NCBI GenBank assembly: GCA_964431735.1
Contig: CAYSLJ010000270.1
Span: 1 to 5,516, forward strand
Source: CALARM01 sp964431735
GTDB lineage: Bacteria > Vulcanimicrobiota > SpSt-956 > JAKJGF01
DNA: 5,516 nt
Direction of reading: 5' to 3'
Shown here: positions 5,413 through 5,516 of the stretch, piece after piece
Position numbering within the stretch: the first letter of the stretch is position 1
How the letters are laid out: each line of letters starts with the position of its first letter
Program-made: the position numbers and the translations under genes
Notes under the pieces: generated by a model
Told to the model about the DNA's origin: nothing
The model's database searches: none
Seen by the model: the letters and a program-made list of their open reading frames with translations, nothing else

Positions 5413-5439
5413 TAACGCGTAACGCGTTACGCGTTACGC
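5413..5439 (-). repeat. Heptamer array 4 with perfect 24-bp palindrome
   Basis: On the minus strand the units are CGTAACG, CGTAACG, CGTTACG and CGTTA, followed by AGGGAGGAA. The second half is in the opposite sense, so 5413..5436 is a perfect 24-bp palindrome (half-site TAACGCGTAACG). The GGGAGGA flank gives this copy the same orientation as array 2. Confidence 0.9.
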
Positions 5440-5442
5440 TTC

Positions 5443-5514
5443 TCATATAAATTCTAATAACTTATGAAAATTGCGTTTAAAAATGACAGGTGATTTTACA
5501 TACAAGGGAAAAAG
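5443..5514 (-). CDS. Possible C-terminal end of a gene running off the right edge
   Basis: On the minus strand one frame is open from the window edge to TGA (5443..5445), reading LFPLYVKSPVIFKRNFHKLLEFI. The 23 residues look plausible as a protein end but are too few to identify, and a chance open frame in AT-rich DNA is a serious alternative. If real, heptamer array 4 follows its stop within a few bases, as array 2 does at aroA. Confidence 0.2.
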   Translation of the reverse strand, partial: LFPLYVKSPVIFKRNFHKLLEFI

Positions 5515-5516
5515 AA

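Larger units (their letters stand above)
5079..5442. other. Non-coding AT-rich region with repeats
   Basis: No gene longer than about a dozen codons with a start signal is visible on either strand. The region holds the upstream side of the membrane gene, a possible plus-strand promoter (5218..5248), a diverged heptamer copy (5171..5189), an inverted repeat (5313..5360) and heptamer array 4. No convincing minus-strand promoter for the membrane gene was found. Confidence 0.6.

Overview
The window is AT-rich bacterial DNA, probably a draft or metagenome-derived scaffold, because it carries a run of exactly 100 N (938..1037). Genes have Shine-Dalgarno (SD) sites of the AAGGTGA/AAGGAG type, and two of the three recognisable genes start with TTG. 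The lineage cannot be fixed from this sequence. The DAHP synthase is the Thermotoga-like type I-beta form with an N-terminal ferredoxin-like domain, which occurs in many phyla.

Layout. Positions 1..300 hold two very short doubtful coding traces on the + strand: an apparently frameshifted membrane/Cys-rich fragment and a 41-codon ORF. A GC-rich array of 7-bp units follows (318..345). Next comes an unrecognised 129-residue protein (409..798, +). A promoter and strong SD then lead into a small gene made of 12-bp repeats encoding (MEER)n, interrupted by the N gap (919..1168, +). A rho-independent hairpin (1194..1222) lies between this gene and the convergent aro operon.

The core of the window is a minus-strand shikimate-pathway operon, transcribed aroB (3-dehydroquinate synthase), then DAHP synthase, then aroA (EPSP synthase). 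These are steps 2, 1 and 6 of the route from PEP and erythrose-4-phosphate to chorismate. All three proteins keep their catalytic residues. DAHP synthase and aroA are tightly coupled, with the aroA SD lying inside the last DAHP synthase codons. A four-helix membrane protein of unknown function (4680..5078, -) lies just upstream in the same orientation and may be co-transcribed. The right end (5079..5516) is mostly non-coding. It holds an inverted repeat, another heptamer array with a perfect 24-bp palindrome, and possibly the tail of another minus-strand gene.

The most notable non-genic signal is a family of near-palindromic CGTNACG heptamer arrays at four gene junctions, with a possible fifth degenerate copy. 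The copies share a GGGAGGA-like 3' flank. One copy supplies the stop codon of aroA and another abuts the aroB ribosome binding site. I see no complete new defence or mobile system. The heptamer arrays and the repeat gene broken by the gap are the items most worth following up.
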